The notes: generated from the sequence alone by a model not told the origin. A stretch of DNA of 64,000 nt from Lantana camara (GCA_037501455.1 CM074863.1:6754001-6818000); one strand, 5' to 3'; positions 33,114 to 45,370 are shown, counted from the stretch's first letter. A program made the numbers and translations.

Positions 33114-33967
33114 CGCATCATAGTTTCTGGTATATCGTTAACAGAATCAAAAGTGCATTTAGAGGCCTGTAGATGGTCCCTTCACAAGGGAGCCTTTCTC
33201 TGTCTGCAATGGGATCAAGATCATAGGAGTACAAAAACTAGCTTAGGATTATAGTTCAAAATTACTGTTTCCCAGCTTTGCATGTTGTAGTATTCACTAT
33301 TCATAGGTGTTTATGAGTGGTGAGGCGCCTTTGGCCTTTCCCATCCCCTTTCTGTTAGTTCAAGAAAATCTTGAGAGTAGTAAAGGTATGAGATTTTGTA
33401 TGCCAGCAAAAAGTCCAAGTGAAACAACCTCGTGTAAATGTGTAATGCAGTAAGTTTTTCGAGAGATTCTGAATTATTCATCAGCAAGTAAGCTACATAA
33501 CACACAAAGAAAAGGGTGATTCCTCTGCAGTCTGCACACAAGTTCCAAAACCTAGGACCTGAAATTAAGGCGATTCATTTGATTTAGTCCAAGACATGTT
33601 CATGAAAGTCTGGGCCAAATCCTTTACTCGGTCTAAAGCCAAAAAGAAAAAGTAATATACTAATATCATATTTAGTTTGTTCAAAAATAAAAAATAAAAA
33701 AATATCATATTTAGTATTCTACATTGATTGCCATCGTCAGCGATACTATTGAACTATTCTACATTGTTTGCCAGAAAGTAATAATGATATGAGGGGCGAT
33801 TTGATATTCATACAAGAGGTTAACACGCAATTGAAACTTCTCCCAACGTAAACGGTAAAAGTGAAGTTTCAAAAGTTCCAACTTAGCTCCAAAATCAGAT
33901 CATTGCAACTTACAAGTCAAAAAATGAAAAGTAAAAGGCAGAATGCATGGAACATGATTTCCCACAC
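33114..33967. other. 3' flank of the ABI5-like gene, no gene seen
   Basis: Holds the 3' UTR. The minus-strand open frame at 33311-33541 has no protein character. Confidence 0.5.
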
Positions 33968-33975
33968 ATTACAAG

Positions 33976-34885
33976 CAATGTTTTCAAAACCGGACCGGAG
34001 GCCGAACCGGTAAGCCTACTGGTTACCGGTTCGACCGATTCAACCACCGATCGAACCGGTATGACGTAATAATTAATTAATTATTATTTTATTAATTTAA
34101 TATATAATATTATAAAAATATAGAATAAGTTTATAGTTTTCAATAGTTAAACACACAAAATCATATTGACTTACACAATATTTAGAAAAAAAATTCAAAT
34201 TTTTCCATAACTAGTGAATCTTACACATTCCAGGTACGTATAAATAAAAAAATCATTATGGAAAATATATTAGTTTATAAAAAATGGACCTTATAAGTTT
34301 TATTTAAAAATAAAATTAATTAAAAAATATATATTTGAGAATGATTAAGTAACGTAAATTTTGATATCCTTTTCCATAACCGCTCGTCTCCTTCCTCAAG
34401 ATTCTCGTCTTCTTCACTCTTCAGTGTCGTCAGTCGGGAGAAAAAAAAAATAAAAAATTCTCATCTTCTTCCTCAAGATCCAAGAATAAAAGGTAATTTT
34501 TGAATTAACTTTTTCTTTTTTCAGCTTTTTCTCCTCTCGATCACTCTCTCTACCCTTATCTCTCTCAAATGAAGAAAATAAAAATCAGAAAATAAGAAAA
34601 GAAAATGACCAAACTTCAAATTTTCTGTGGGAAAAAAAAGTTTCAGAACGTGAACAACAAAATGGAAGAAGAAGAAGAAGATAAAAAAAAAAAAAAGCTT
34701 TAATTGGTGAACCGGCGGTCCGGTCCGGTTCTCGGGACCAAAACCGCCGGTTAACCGGCCGGTTTTTCCGGTCCCGAGACGGTCCGAATATCGCCGGTTT
34801 TGGGGGGTCGTTCGGACCGGACCAGCCACCGGTCACCGGTTGAACCGGTCCGACCGTCCGGTCCGGTCCGGTTTTCAAAACACTG
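33976..34885. mobile_element. 910 bp hAT-type MITE with CCGGTCCGG-rich ends
   Basis: CAATGTTTTCAAAACCGGAC at the left is the inverted complement of the right end (..GGTTTTCAAAACACTG), with one mismatch near the tip. It is flanked by the perfect 8-bp duplication ATTACAAG (33968-33975 and 34886-34893). The subterminal regions are dense in CCGGT, CGGTCC and GGACCG, giving strong foldback. There is no transposase. Confidence 0.9.
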
Positions 34886-34893
34886 ATTACAAG

Positions 34894-35270
34894 AAAGCAA
34901 CGCGTGGCCTTACAAGTAATAATTGTGGCCTCAGAAATGATTGTGGATGATGAAGGCAATCATACAGCCGACCAATTATTCAGCTCTCATTTCTAAACGA
35001 TTTTCATGTGATTTCATCTGCATAAAACATCACGATTTTATAATTTGGAAAGCATAGGTAAAGTAAATTGTTCAACAGTGATTAACCCTTGTTATGTTTA
35101 ATTGTTAATAAAGCCCCATCTGAATTGTAATGAAGTACAGTTAACTCCGTAACAAGCATTTCTCATTCATTCATGTGAAAATGAAAGCTACAAAGATCAA
35201 ACAACAAACATCCCAACTGAAAAAAGAAACAAACTTAAAGAAAAACAACTCGAGCTTATTCGTTCTGTTA
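34894..35270. other. 3' flank of the F-box gene, no gene seen
   Basis: Lies between the hAT MITE and the stop codon of the minus-strand F-box gene. The plus-strand frame at 35175 overlaps the gene antisense and is not credible. Confidence 0.5.
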
Positions 35271-36353
35271 TTACAGATCTGTGGTACGAACAGGAAGAAG
35301 ACTGCTATAGTAAAGGCAAGGCTTATTGTACGTCTTCATAGCCTTGTAGTACTCGATCTTTGTGCAGCTTCGACTCTTAAGGCTATAGCAAATGAGATCC
35401 CTCTGCTCCATATGCACCAATATCTCTTCAGAATGATCATCAGAAGGCACCAAGAACTTAGGATGCAAAGGAAAAAGATTAATGCTGTATTCCATCACCC
35501 AAATCTTCTTGTTTCTATCCTTCAACATCCACACATCCATCATCGCAGCTTCTGCTGAAAACCCCACCACACATAGAGTCCCCATAAGCCCAACATACTC
35601 CAAAAAACTATACTTTTTCGATTCGTGCTTGGGATAATCAACACTACTAAATTCCTCTTTCCCCAAATCAAGAGAGAGAATGGAGCTATCTTTCCATCCA
35701 TAAGAAAGAGCCCAAAATATGATCCCATTCACACAAACAGGATACTTATCAGTCCACGCACTAAAAGGACAATCCCCAATCGTTTTCCAGGAACCCGACG
35801 CAACTCCTTCACCGGCATTAAACGTGAAAATCTCACACCCCATTTTCCCATTCCCAGCAGAAGTCGAACCATAAAACATGTGGACAATCTTGTACTGATT
35901 CGAAACAGGAAGGTAGCCGAATCCCACGTTGTAGAGACGGGAATTAGGACGGAAGGGGACACGAACAACTTGACGGATTGTGGGATTGCAGACATACAAG
36001 GTGTACATGCAGCACAAGATGCTCAAAGGGCCGCAAGAAATGAAGGTGTGAACAGGGCCGTCGATTATTTTCCCGAATCTATCCGTCACTTCCCCCTGCA
36101 AGTCTATGGAGGTCAGTTCTATGGTTATCTTACTCTTGTTGAGCTCTGTAATCCCGTCAGAAATGTATTTCCTGATGAGCAACAGAGGCTTCTGCTTAGC
36201 CCATTCCATGTGTCGCGCCATGAAGTCTGCATCACGAGTCAACAATTCGCGCCATGATTTAGAAACGCACCTGAATCTGCAGAGCTCCTTCGCGGGAAGT
36301 CTTGACAGGATTTCGATAATCAGATCATGAGGGAGATTATTGATTCCGTTCAT
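35271..36353 (-). CDS. F-box protein with FBA (type 3) domain
   Basis: A single exon of 360 residues. The N-terminal F-box (NLPHDLIIEILSRLPAKELC..RCVSKSWRELL, about residues 5-40) would bind SKP1 (ASK) in an SCF ubiquitin ligase. The rest matches the F-box-associated repeat region of the large plant FBA family (LYVCNPTIRQVVRVP; GFGYLPVSNQYKIVHMF; YPVCVNGIIFWALSYG; ILSLDLGKEEFSSVDYP). The start is the first ATG of the frame, directly before the F-box; the open frame continues upstream for 73 codons without an ATG. The target protein cannot be predicted, and these genes evolve fast. Confidence 0.93.
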   Translation of the reverse strand: MNGINNLPHDLIIEILSRLPAKELCRFRCVSKSWRELLTRDADFMARHMEWAKQKPLLLIRKYISDGITELNKSKITIELTSIDLQGEVTDRFGKIIDGPVHTFISCGPLSILCCMYTLYVCNPTIRQVVRVPFRPNSRLYNVGFGYLPVSNQYKIVHMFYGSTSAGNGKMGCEIFTFNAGEGVASGSWKTIGDCPFSAWTDKYPVCVNGIIFWALSYGWKDSSILSLDLGKEEFSSVDYPKHESKKYSFLEYVGLMGTLCVVGFSAEAAMMDVWMLKDRNKKIWVMEYSINLFPLHPKFLVPSDDHSEEILVHMEQRDLICYSLKSRSCTKIEYYKAMKTYNKPCLYYSSLLPVRTTDL

Positions 36354-36599
36354 CTCCAATTCTCCACCACCGTCACCAAGCGTTTCTCTAGAAATCTTGT
36401 TGTTTGGGGAAAGTGAAGGGATTATGGATTTGAGGAGATAAGCTGCTGTAATTGGCTCAGAAAACAAGTTGCAGAAGGAGGTATAAGTGGACTTTGAGAG
36501 TAAAGTCTTGGAAGTCGAAATGTTTGAACAGAGACAAGATGGAGAGAGAGAGAGGGGCTTGTTGATAAACAAGTTGTTTGGTGGGGCAAAAAGTTAAAA

Positions 36600-38605
36600 A
36601 TAATTTCTACTGTTTATGTAATGAGAAACACTTGTTAGTTTTTTAAGCGTTGTCTGATGTAAGCCTGACTTGGTCGCCTTTGGCTACTGCCTACTGCTCA
36701 ATTAATATTTCATCGGTGGCCCTCTCTTTCCCCGCCAATAAAATCATCTTTCTTTTATTCAACTTAACCATTATCACAAAATAAATATAACATCAATTAT
36801 TGTAAAAATAATAAAATTTTAAAATAACCCACCCTTATAAACTAGTTTAATACAGATCCCAACCAGTGAAAATGAACAAAACCGTTAAAGTCCATTGTTA
36901 AGGAAAAAAATAATTTTTGCACATTGTTAAAGGAAAAAAAGTAATTTATCCTGAAAATGAAGAATTGGTCCAATACAGGTATCTTGAAACTGAAGAATTG
37001 AAGCGTTACTGTGTACATAGATATGTATTCTGTTTGCTCAAATATATTGGCACCACTTGAATAGGCAAAGGCGGCCGATAAGAAACGTTACTTAAATTAG
37101 GAATAGTTAATTAGTTTAGCAAGTAAACTGTAAACCCCAATATTAAATTTCTACAACCACCCAGATTTTGTAGTTTCAAAAACTTTGTACAGTACATGTA
37201 CACCCCTCTTTGCTCAACTACCCCACTCAATAGTTTCTAGAATATAAAATTTTCATCACGTCACTCAAAAACCAATCCATTTTCCAAGCGTTTTTCACGC
37301 CGCTCAACACTCAACTCCATATCTTTATTTGGTTGGAAGAAGAAAATTCTTGCAAAAAAAATGAAAATGTTAAACTTACATCCCCAAGGTACTGGCTGTT
37401 GGAGCTAACTATGAGGAGAATGTTGTGCAAAATGTTGTAAGGGAAGAAAACTCAAAGAACTTAAAAAAACCATATTATAAGGAGAATTTGTTGTAGGAGA
37501 AAGTTTTGAAGATATTACTGTTCAAGGGCTGCTTTGGTGATTGATGATATTATTGTTTCAGCTATGGTTGCTCGGCAACCTCGCCGGCCACAATGAGGCT
37601 GCTTTGCCAGTACTGTCGGGAAATTGCGAGTTGGAGGGCCTATTGCAGGGCCATTCTCCTTGGGTGGTGTTTCCTTCGGAGACGGAGAGTGAAATGAGCA
37701 GTGATGTAATAACTTGTATATGCAAACAACAGAGTTGCATATTTTAAAAAAATATCACACACCATTTCAGAAATCGGACAAGATCAATATACCAAATTAC
37801 ATGTTTGAAATCTGCAGCATTGTTTGCATACGCACCTGAACCTTGCTGAGCTCCATAATTGGGTGTCTTCATGTCTTAAGCCTGTTGCATGAAACATGTG
37901 TTGACCATATTTGAGGAGAATAAGGAAATGGGAAGCAGATGAAACTGAGGCAGAGTTCCTCAGTAATCTGCACTCAGATCTGCAATATTTTCTCTGATCC
38001 TAACCCCAAACCAAAAATACAAAAGAAAAACATAAGAATGCAAAGATTTGCTGGAAAAAGAATTCCATTGCACTCCCTGTTTCATATCAAGCTACACTGA
38101 TGAGCAACCTCAGTTTTCATTGAAATTGCACTCTTTTTTGTTTTTACATTTTACAAAATCTGGTTAGAAAGTAAATCATCATTCTCCCATCAAAATCAGC
38201 TATGCTTCTCAAATTGAGAAGCACCATCTGTATTAGGTTAACTCAAATATATCTCTCCATTTCCCTAATTACTTAATTATTCCCTTCCCTCTCCGGTGAC
38301 TGAAAAAAAGAAGCATTAAACAATATCTATATAGATAGAAAGATGAGATACAAATATTAGGCAATAACAAAACACATGTATGATGAGAAACTTCCTCACG
38401 AGTGAAACACAAAAAGAAACCATTCTTCCTTCAAGAATTAAGACAAGAAGAAAAAGAAAAAAAAGAAACAAAACAATTACAACAGGAAACATAACCTGAA
38501 CTTGTTCAGAAAGAATATCAATAATAGACAAGTGCTCGAAGTCCACCACGAACAAAAGAATCATCTCAATTGAGGATCTTTTTCCTGCTTCTTCAGTTCA
38601 AATCC
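36600..38605. other. Intergenic DNA, no clear gene
   Basis: Upstream of one minus-strand gene and downstream of the next. A more GC-rich patch at about 37540-37745 is open on both strands, but no domain, splice context or start choice supports a gene. It may be an old gene fragment. The part from 38100 on is probably the 3' UTR of the F-box/LRR gene. Confidence 0.45.
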
Positions 38606-38609
38606 AGTT

Positions 38610-39869
38610 CTACTCATATTCAAATTGAACTTCCACGTGCAGGTACTTCCTCATTAGTTTTACAATAGACGAAGTAAAATTGGCCAATGTGTTGCATTCT
38701 TCATGTGTTTTGGTCTCGGACACAACCCCATGGATGACCAACTTCCTTAAATGAGGGCACTTTTCAAGAAATCCTGAAACCCATGTTGAAAATAGGTCAC
38801 TAATTACAGTCCACCCAAGCTCCAAGGTAATCACATTTTCCAAAACAAAAGAACCATGTAATCCATACTGAAGAGCTGTCTCTCTTAGATCATAACTCAG
38901 AGATAAATGGCTCAATAAAGGAAAACATGAAGAAATTGTCTCTATATCGACAAACTCATCCTCATCATCAAATACAACACCCCATAGCCTAAGCTTTCTC
39001 AACTTTGATGATCTCGAAATCATATGATGGAATTTCGCCCACATGATTGTGAAATTGCTTACATCAACAACCTCAAGATTTTCAGCATTCTCGCCAATAT
39101 CAAGATGGAGAACACTGACATCATCAATCTTTAGAAATCTCAACTTCCCTTTGCCAACAAGCTCAAAATCTTCAAGTGTACAATCTTTCAAGTGCAACTT
39201 CTCTAGACTATCAGCTTCCAATATAAACTTATCCAAACTGATTGCTTCAACATAAATATCTTTTAGTGAGCAGCTACTCAAATCCATTGTTGCCTGTGGA
39301 TCTGACATGACAATATCTAGACTCACGAGGTTCAAGATTTCAACTTTGGAACAGGAAGTAAGGAGAAGACTCAGATCCAAGGCTGATATACTAACATAAC
39401 TCAAAGAAAGAGATTTCAGGCAAGGAAACTTCTGGTAACAAGGTTCAACCCCAGTAATTGTATTGTGAGCCAAAGCCAACACTTCAAGCTTTTGGCGACC
39501 ACACTTCTCAAGCATGTTGATGTTAGGAGTTGTTCTCACATTATAATGTAGCTGGCGCAAGGTTTCTCTCGTGTACATAAGCCAAGCAATAACTGGGGCA
39601 GCAGAGAATTCATCTACGTCATCCATAATTATGGAGAGGCATTGAAGCCCCTTGGTTTGGAATATTGTTTGAGTAATGATTATCTCAAGTCTGCTTGTGG
39701 AGAATTCATGATACAATGGCCAATCATTGGAATTGAATGTGAGAGTGTGGAGATGATTCCTCCAAGCCTCTTGCCATTTCCGGCAAGTTGCAGATGCAAT
39801 CACAACATCACGGGCAGCCCCAAGACGGGATAATATGTTGCCAACAACCTCAACTGGAAGAGAGTCCAT
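38610..39869 (-). CDS. F-box/LRR protein, At1g67190-like
   Basis: A single coding exon of 419 residues, the same length I recall for Arabidopsis At1g67190. The N-terminal F-box begins LPVEVVGNILSRLGAARDVVIASATCRKWQEA. It is followed by leucine-rich repeats, for example KLEVLALAHNTITGVEPCYQ, LKSLSLSYVSISALDL and LRKLRLWGVVFDDEDEF, and the highly conserved tail MRKYLHVEVQFEYE. It should act as the substrate receptor of an SCF ubiquitin ligase; the substrate is unknown. The start at 39869 is the first ATG and aligns with the Arabidopsis N-terminus. The open frame upstream begins with TTG and crosses a likely splice acceptor (ctgtag at about 39915). Confidence 0.95.
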   Translation of the reverse strand: MDSLPVEVVGNILSRLGAARDVVIASATCRKWQEAWRNHLHTLTFNSNDWPLYHEFSTSRLEIIITQTIFQTKGLQCLSIIMDDVDEFSAAPVIAWLMYTRETLRQLHYNVRTTPNINMLEKCGRQKLEVLALAHNTITGVEPCYQKFPCLKSLSLSYVSISALDLSLLLTSCSKVEILNLVSLDIVMSDPQATMDLSSCSLKDIYVEAISLDKFILEADSLEKLHLKDCTLEDFELVGKGKLRFLKIDDVSVLHLDIGENAENLEVVDVSNFTIMWAKFHHMISRSSKLRKLRLWGVVFDDEDEFVDIETISSCFPLLSHLSLSYDLRETALQYGLHGSFVLENVITLELGWTVISDLFSTWVSGFLEKCPHLRKLVIHGVVSETKTHEECNTLANFTSSIVKLMRKYLHVEVQFEYE

Positions 39870-40600
39870 AGCGGAAAAATCAAATAAATTCTGGAAAGGA
39901 GCAAGACAAATGCTACAGTATTCCAAAATAAATCAAATCACTGAACTGTTCAAGTTGAAAATATAAGTACTTCAAATCCAAATAAAGAATATTCAGATAG
40001 TTCGAACTCAACATCAGATTTACACTCGGAATCATCCAGATATCAAATCCAGAAAGAAAATGTCAAATCAAAACGCCCCAATCAATGTTTTCCCAAACAA
40101 TCAGTCTACTCAATAAGACCTCCTAAATCCCAAACAACACGCCCAGAATCCGTTCACTTAGCGTAACACAAACGTTTCCCCATTCCAATAGACACTATAC
40201 CCAGCGCTGCAAGAAGAGATCAAACGTCTCTCGTCTCCGGAATCTCAGTCGAAAGGCGCAAAATTTATCCAACTCCCCGGAGTTCCTCCAAATCTACAGC
40301 TGAAACCACACATTCGAATGAAATGCATAAACATACACACCATATCATGTTCAACATATATATATAGGCAAAATTAGCAGCATAAACCGATCAATGGAAA
40401 CAAGAACTCAAAAACACAAGTCATTACCTGAAGAATCCGGCAGAAGCAAACCGGAATAAGAAAACGATCAAATCGAAACAATCAATCACCACATTTACTT
40501 AGAACTAGACGAGGCAGAAATTAAGGTGAAAATAAAAGGAGAAGAGACGAGTCGAAAAAGATGGAATCTGACTCGCTGTGAGGTGGGGAAAAAGGTCAAT
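39870..40600 (-). other. 5' UTR and leader intron of the F-box/LRR gene
   Basis: On the minus strand a leader exon ends ATTCTTCAG|gtaatg at about 40428. A plausible acceptor (tactgtag|CATTTG) lies at about 39915, so a leader intron of about 0.5 kb is likely. The TG run at 40618-40636 is a microsatellite. Confidence 0.5.
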
Positions 40601-40739
40601 CTTTTGCTTCAGCTACTGTGTGTGTGTGTGTGTGAAAATACTGCGAGGAATACAAAGCAGTTGCTGAGTATAATAGTACGTAGGTGTACATTGTACACCC
40701 AAATTAGGAACTCCTTTTTTTATATATATATATATTTCT

Positions 40740-42165
40740 AAGCATAATGTTTTAGCCAATCATATCACAGCCCACATCCCACTATTCTTTATGCACCAAT
40801 TAAATAGAAATTTCGAAATTGTTTGAAAATTTTGGACCAAAAATAGATAACTGACGTATCTTGTCCGCAGATGGGCATTTTTCTGGTCTGGTGATTTCAT
40901 GATCACCGTAAATGTTAATCTTCAAAAACTAATATGATTCTTGCTTTGAAATTGTTTGTTAATGATGCAAATATTGGAACTTTTACTATGTAGAAATTAG
41001 AATAGGATCCCTCTCCTTGAAAGTTGAAACAATGTGGAAGGATTGTAAAAGTCATCACATATTGATCATCTCATATTTGACGAACCTAGATTTGCAGTTT
41101 GAAAACTATACAAAATTATTAACCTTATCACGGGGGGGAAAAAAAAATATCCTAGGAAAAATTACCTAGTCAGTGAAAGAAACATAGCGACCGTCTATTT
41201 CTGTAACTTGAATAAAATGGAGATGAAAACAAGTACATAACAGATACTGAATAGTGAATACTCTTCATGCTTTGCTATGAGATAGCTATCAATATCAACT
41301 TAGAGGACACACTTCTGTCCTATGGTACTTCAATCAGCAAATTGAGTATACACTTAGTTTACACAGGAGAGATCTACTATTACTATACACAGATTTTATG
41401 AAGATGGTATCTGGGCTTTGTGGACTCAAAACCTTGGAGCTCCATTTCCAGCTGCTGTCATGAAAGATCACCTGCAACCACCACATTTTCATTTCAAGTT
41501 AGAGTTAGATGAGTCTGATTTCTCACTCATTTCAACCAATGACATGAGAGGTGGCTTGTTCCTGCGAAAAGCTTAAACGGAAATAAAAAACTATGGTTTT
41601 AGATTTAAACAACAACAATATTTGAGGCCCTCATCACGCAAGGTTTCAACCTTGCTCATTCGTGCTCTGGTAATAAGTAGCCAATAGCAGTAAAATTCAT
41701 TGTGTTATATCATGGTAACATTAATTTAGATTAATAGATGCAAGATTGTTCAATGACTTCAGTGAACACTGACATCATAAAATTTGAAAAGAGTGTACAG
41801 AAAATTGATGATAGCGATGAGAACAATGACAATGCCACACCCCTCATTCAATGAAAAGATTTTTTTTTTTTTCACTAAACAAACAGATTCTCTCAATAAC
41901 TAAGAATTTGAACACCAGAATTTTTATTAGAAAATAAAGAGTAGAAATAGTTACTGATTGTTAAAATCAAACTGAAATACATGAGATCCTACTCATCAAC
42001 TTTATTAGCCCAGATATGCCGCGATAAAGTACAAAAAATAGTGTAACTGACACACTGAATACCAAAAAGTGAAAAAGCAAAGACTTTGTGAGAAATAGTG
42101 GAAACCAGGCAGACTGCTCAATCTGTGTTTTTTTATCTCTCTGTTCAATTCATTTGCCATTTTTT
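40740..42165. other. Intergenic region with a possible antisense transcription unit
   Basis: On the minus strand an acceptor-like ttttcgcag at about 41560 is followed by a short coding-like end (..NKPPLMSLVEMSEKSDSSN..), a stop at about 41500, and 3'-UTR-like DNA down to 41220. A leader-like exon with donor GAATTG|gtgagg lies at about 44328. The plus strand is also open across 41340-41575, so the coding strand is uncertain. A SINE-like piece with a TTG-repeat tail (minus strand, about 41600-41700) is possible. Confidence 0.25.
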
Positions 42166-42168
42166 CAG

Positions 42169-43678
42169 AGCACATTCGCTCAGTTTGGCAAGCAAAGAGG
42201 AAAGAGTCTTCAACCAGACAAGGTTAGTGACATTCTTTCTATAATTTCTAGATTTCAAGGCTGAGAACTCAGACTTAGGCCTCAAATTTTGTTCCAAGTA
42301 TTATATGTTGTTCGCAAATTGGTAATCCATCGTAAGTTTTAAAGACACGAAAAAAATCAATCGAGATTGTTGTTATGTTCATTTATTAACAAGGGCAGCA
42401 ATATTACAGTCAAAAGAAGAAAATGACCTGAACATCGTGGAGTAGAAGAAATCAGGTATCTGATAAGAAGTATTAAGTGATAAAAATATCTCCATAGGAA
42501 ACTAGTCGAAATCAATGGTCTGAACTAAGTTGTGGAGGAACTCAACTGGTGTTGGGAATAGGTAAAACCAAAATGGAAATTAAGATTTAGCTAAGCACTC
42601 AATAGGAAATGAAATCAGACCAAAACGGCATGTCGCAGGATAGTTAAGTTCAGAATCACGTTCTACCAGACGTAATCAAAGATACCATAAAGGGTGCACG
42701 GAATTAATAGTTAGGGTCTTGAAAAAATGACTTTTTTTTTTCCTGTCATATTATGTAAAGGATAAGGACGCAATAAAACAGGGCTGGTGGCTGGACTACG
42801 GTTAGTCAAACGATACAATAGAGTCATGGGGCAAGGTATTTAAGCCAGATATGTAATGCTCTCCCTTAATTTAATTCTTAAAACAACTCATAACTCTATG
42901 ATGGTTAGATTTCCTTAAAAAAAATAGCAGAAATCTACGTAGCTGTAATAGAAGTTTATGTCTTGATCAAAGTCTTGAATTTGCGACAGGCTTTGAAAAG
43001 CCAAAATAAATTAGGCCGAAAAAGATAAATCCAAAGAAAACTGGTGCATTTTTAAGTTTTCAGTTTGGTCACTCTCAAAATCCCTTTGTCCAGACCATAT
43101 TTAGAAAATAAAATAACTGACATATTGCAGATGGACTATGCACCACCTGGATATAGAGGACAAGGGGAGTTCATATTCCTAAAGATGATGGCAGAGGAGA
43201 TTGAAAAGGCATATATACCTGGTTCAATTTTCAGAATAGAAAGCCAGCTGCATGTGTACAGGAAATTTCGTGCAGCATTTGGACCAATGTATTCTGATCG
43301 TTTTCTTAAGTCGAGATTCAAACAGCTTAAGAAAAGATACCAAGAGTTCTCAGAACTTTTGAACCAGACGGGAGTTTTCTGGAACAAGGAGCACAATGTT
43401 GTTTATGGGAATGTGGGATTGCTGAGAGCAAAATACAAGGTAAAGCTGTGTGCAAACTAGTTTACTTCACTAATAGTTTCCCCATTCTTTCTCTTTCTAT
43501 CGGAAGGAACAAGAGAATATACGTATTCTATGACTTTAAGATCGAAATTTCTCATTAACCTAAATAACACTATGTCTATCTCTCTCTCCAGGCTCGTTAC
43601 AAGCATGGTGTTTTCTTGGGAGAACAGAATTTTGATCTGATGTGTCAAGTCTTTGAAAGTGGAGTTACTTTTATGTGA
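42169..43678 (+). CDS. Small Myb/SANT-like protein
   Basis: Three exons are visible: 42169-42222 (tttttcag|..AAG|gttagt; phase not fixed, may be leader), 43131-43439 and 43592-43678. Starting at the first ATG of the second exon (43131, directly after the acceptor ttgcag) the protein has 131 residues. The core LKSRFKQLKKRYQEFSELL followed by NQTGVFWNKEHNVVYG matches the Myb/SANT-like DNA-binding domain, in which L..R...LKK.Y....LL..GF.W is typical. The last exon adds YKHGVFLGEQNFDLMCQVFES, like the segment after the domain in longer relatives. Many members derive from Harbinger transposon partner proteins. At this length it may be a truncated or domesticated copy. Its target is unknown. Confidence 0.7.
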
Positions 43679-44587
43679 CCAAACCCCCGGTAACTGTGTG
43701 TGAAACTTCAGCCTATCAAAGTGGTACAGTCGTGTTCGTGTCGAGTACTTGTCATTATTTAAGTTCTCTTATTGGAACCACAATCTGTGTTAAGATTCTC
43801 TCCAAAACTCCTGTTTTGCTAAACCAACACCAGAAAAACTGGGTATTTCTTTTCTTTTTTTGAGAAGGTCGCAATCTACACTGTGATTTAATCCTCCCTA
43901 CAATAATTTGCTATTTCTTGATCAGTCCTAAAAAGCTACCTTAAAAGTGATACAAGAAAGGATAACTAACCAGCACTTGGACATAAGTAGATTAAATCAC
44001 ACCAAAACTTCTTCCTATATGCACATTGCGGGCGTTGAGGCCTTCCCAATGCCACTCAATCTGCAGCCTTCCCCCAAATTGAAGTGGCTAACTAATTGTT
44101 TCTACATAGTTATGCAAATATCTGGAGTATATCGATGGAAATTAGCCGAGTAAAAGGAGAAATTTGAGCTCTACTTTGTTCCTGATAAATTTTCCTCTAA
44201 ATTAAAAAAATATTTCAAAGTTGCACTTCAAACATCAAAACCGTCGCCAAGTAATACATCAGAAATCGACGACAACATTCAGATTAAAACCAAATAGACT
44301 GAAATCAAGATAAGAACCTCACCAATTCGAGATGGAAGACGCCGGAATTGCTCCGCACGGACGGTCGAAAAGTGACGAAGCGATGCCTCAGTGGGCTTCC
44401 ATATGGTGGCGTAAATTCATATATGAAAATGAAGATTCAATATGGAGCTCCCCAAATCCATATTTTCTTATTATATAATTCGAATTGGTTTGGGTTTGGG
44501 CTTGTTAGGCCTGTTACATGTCACGCGACTAGATTTTCATGGTACTGGGCTACTGGCTACGTGGATGAATGCACAACAATACCTTTG
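43679..44587. other. 3' flank of the Myb/SANT-like gene, no clear gene
   Basis: A plus-strand ORF starts at 44332 (48 codons, MEDAGIAPHGRSKSDEAMPQ..) with some coding character but no known match. It overlaps the antisense leader-like exon described for 40740-42165. A frame at 43947-44153 is probably accidental. Confidence 0.3.
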
Positions 44588-44999
44588 GTGAAAACTAGGG
44601 GTGGTAAATGGGTGGGTTGGGTTGGATTTGGATTGGGTCTAAATGAATTGGGTTAAAAATGGGTTCTATATTATGGGTTATTTATGGGTTGGGTTCTTCA
44701 TGGGTTTTTAATGGGTTGTGGTGGGTTTTAATGGTTTGCTAATGGGTTCAATAATGGATTATTAATGAGTTTCAACTCAATTCATGTACTTAAATGTCCA
44801 ATATACCCTTCACTAATATATTTAGCTTATTTTGGATTTATTTGACCCAATTAATATATTTTCAACCCATTTGGTCTATTTTGAGTCCGTTTTTTCGTTT
44901 TTCGACATGTTCGTTTTATTTTTGACTCGTTTTATCCATTTTTGATCTGTTTCACCCGTTTTTCGACATGTTCGACCTATTTTGGACTCGTTTGACCCG

Positions 45000-45370
45000 T
45001 TTTGGACCCATTTCACCCAATTTTCAACCTGTTCGACCTATTTTTGACTCGTTCGACTCGTTTTGGGCCCCTTTCACCCGTTTTTCGACCTATTCGACCT
45101 TTTTAGGAATCATTTAACCCGTTTGGACCCATTTCACTCAATTTTCAACCTGTTCAACCTATTTTTAACTCGTTCGATTCGTTTTGGGCCTCTTTCACCC
45201 GTTTTTCGACCTATTCAACCTATTTTGGAATCATTTGACACGTTTTGGACCAATTTCACCCAATTTTCAACCTGTTCGACCTATTTTTGACTCGTTCGAC
45301 TCGTTTTGGGCCTCTTTCACCAGTTTTTCGACCTATTCGACCTATTTTGGAATCGTTTGACCCCATTTCG
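45000..45370. repeat. Three units of about 122 bp in the left arm
   Basis: A unit starting ggacccatttcacccaattt at about 45004 recurs at about 45125 and 45248. Each unit contains smaller 20-30 bp sub-repeats around tcgacctatttt and ctcgttcgactcgttttgg. This is a higher-order repeat inside the foldback element. Confidence 0.8.

Noticed and set aside
34521..34959. 102- and 124-codon minus-strand ORFs
   Set aside because: They cover the CCGG-rich end of the hAT MITE; the repeat-derived RTGPDRTVG-type residues are not a protein family.
35625..36257. 210-codon plus-strand ORF
   Set aside because: It is antisense to the F-box gene, which has clear domain similarity on the minus strand.
36354..36572. 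N-terminal extension of the F-box gene
   Set aside because: The open frame contains no ATG before 36353 and begins with TTG; the F-box starts directly after 36353.
37541..37747. 68-codon ORF in a GC-richer patch
   Set aside because: Open on both strands, no domain, no homologue recognised, no splice sites.
39870..39926. N-terminal extension of the F-box/LRR gene
   Set aside because: The frame starts with TTG and spans a likely 3' splice site; the Arabidopsis relative starts at the residue matching 39869.
41340..41575. Plus-strand open frame (FYEDGIWALW..)
   Set aside because: About 75 codons open by chance is possible. There is no ATG near the start, and the opposite strand has a better exon-like ending, so I could not decide and did not call a gene.
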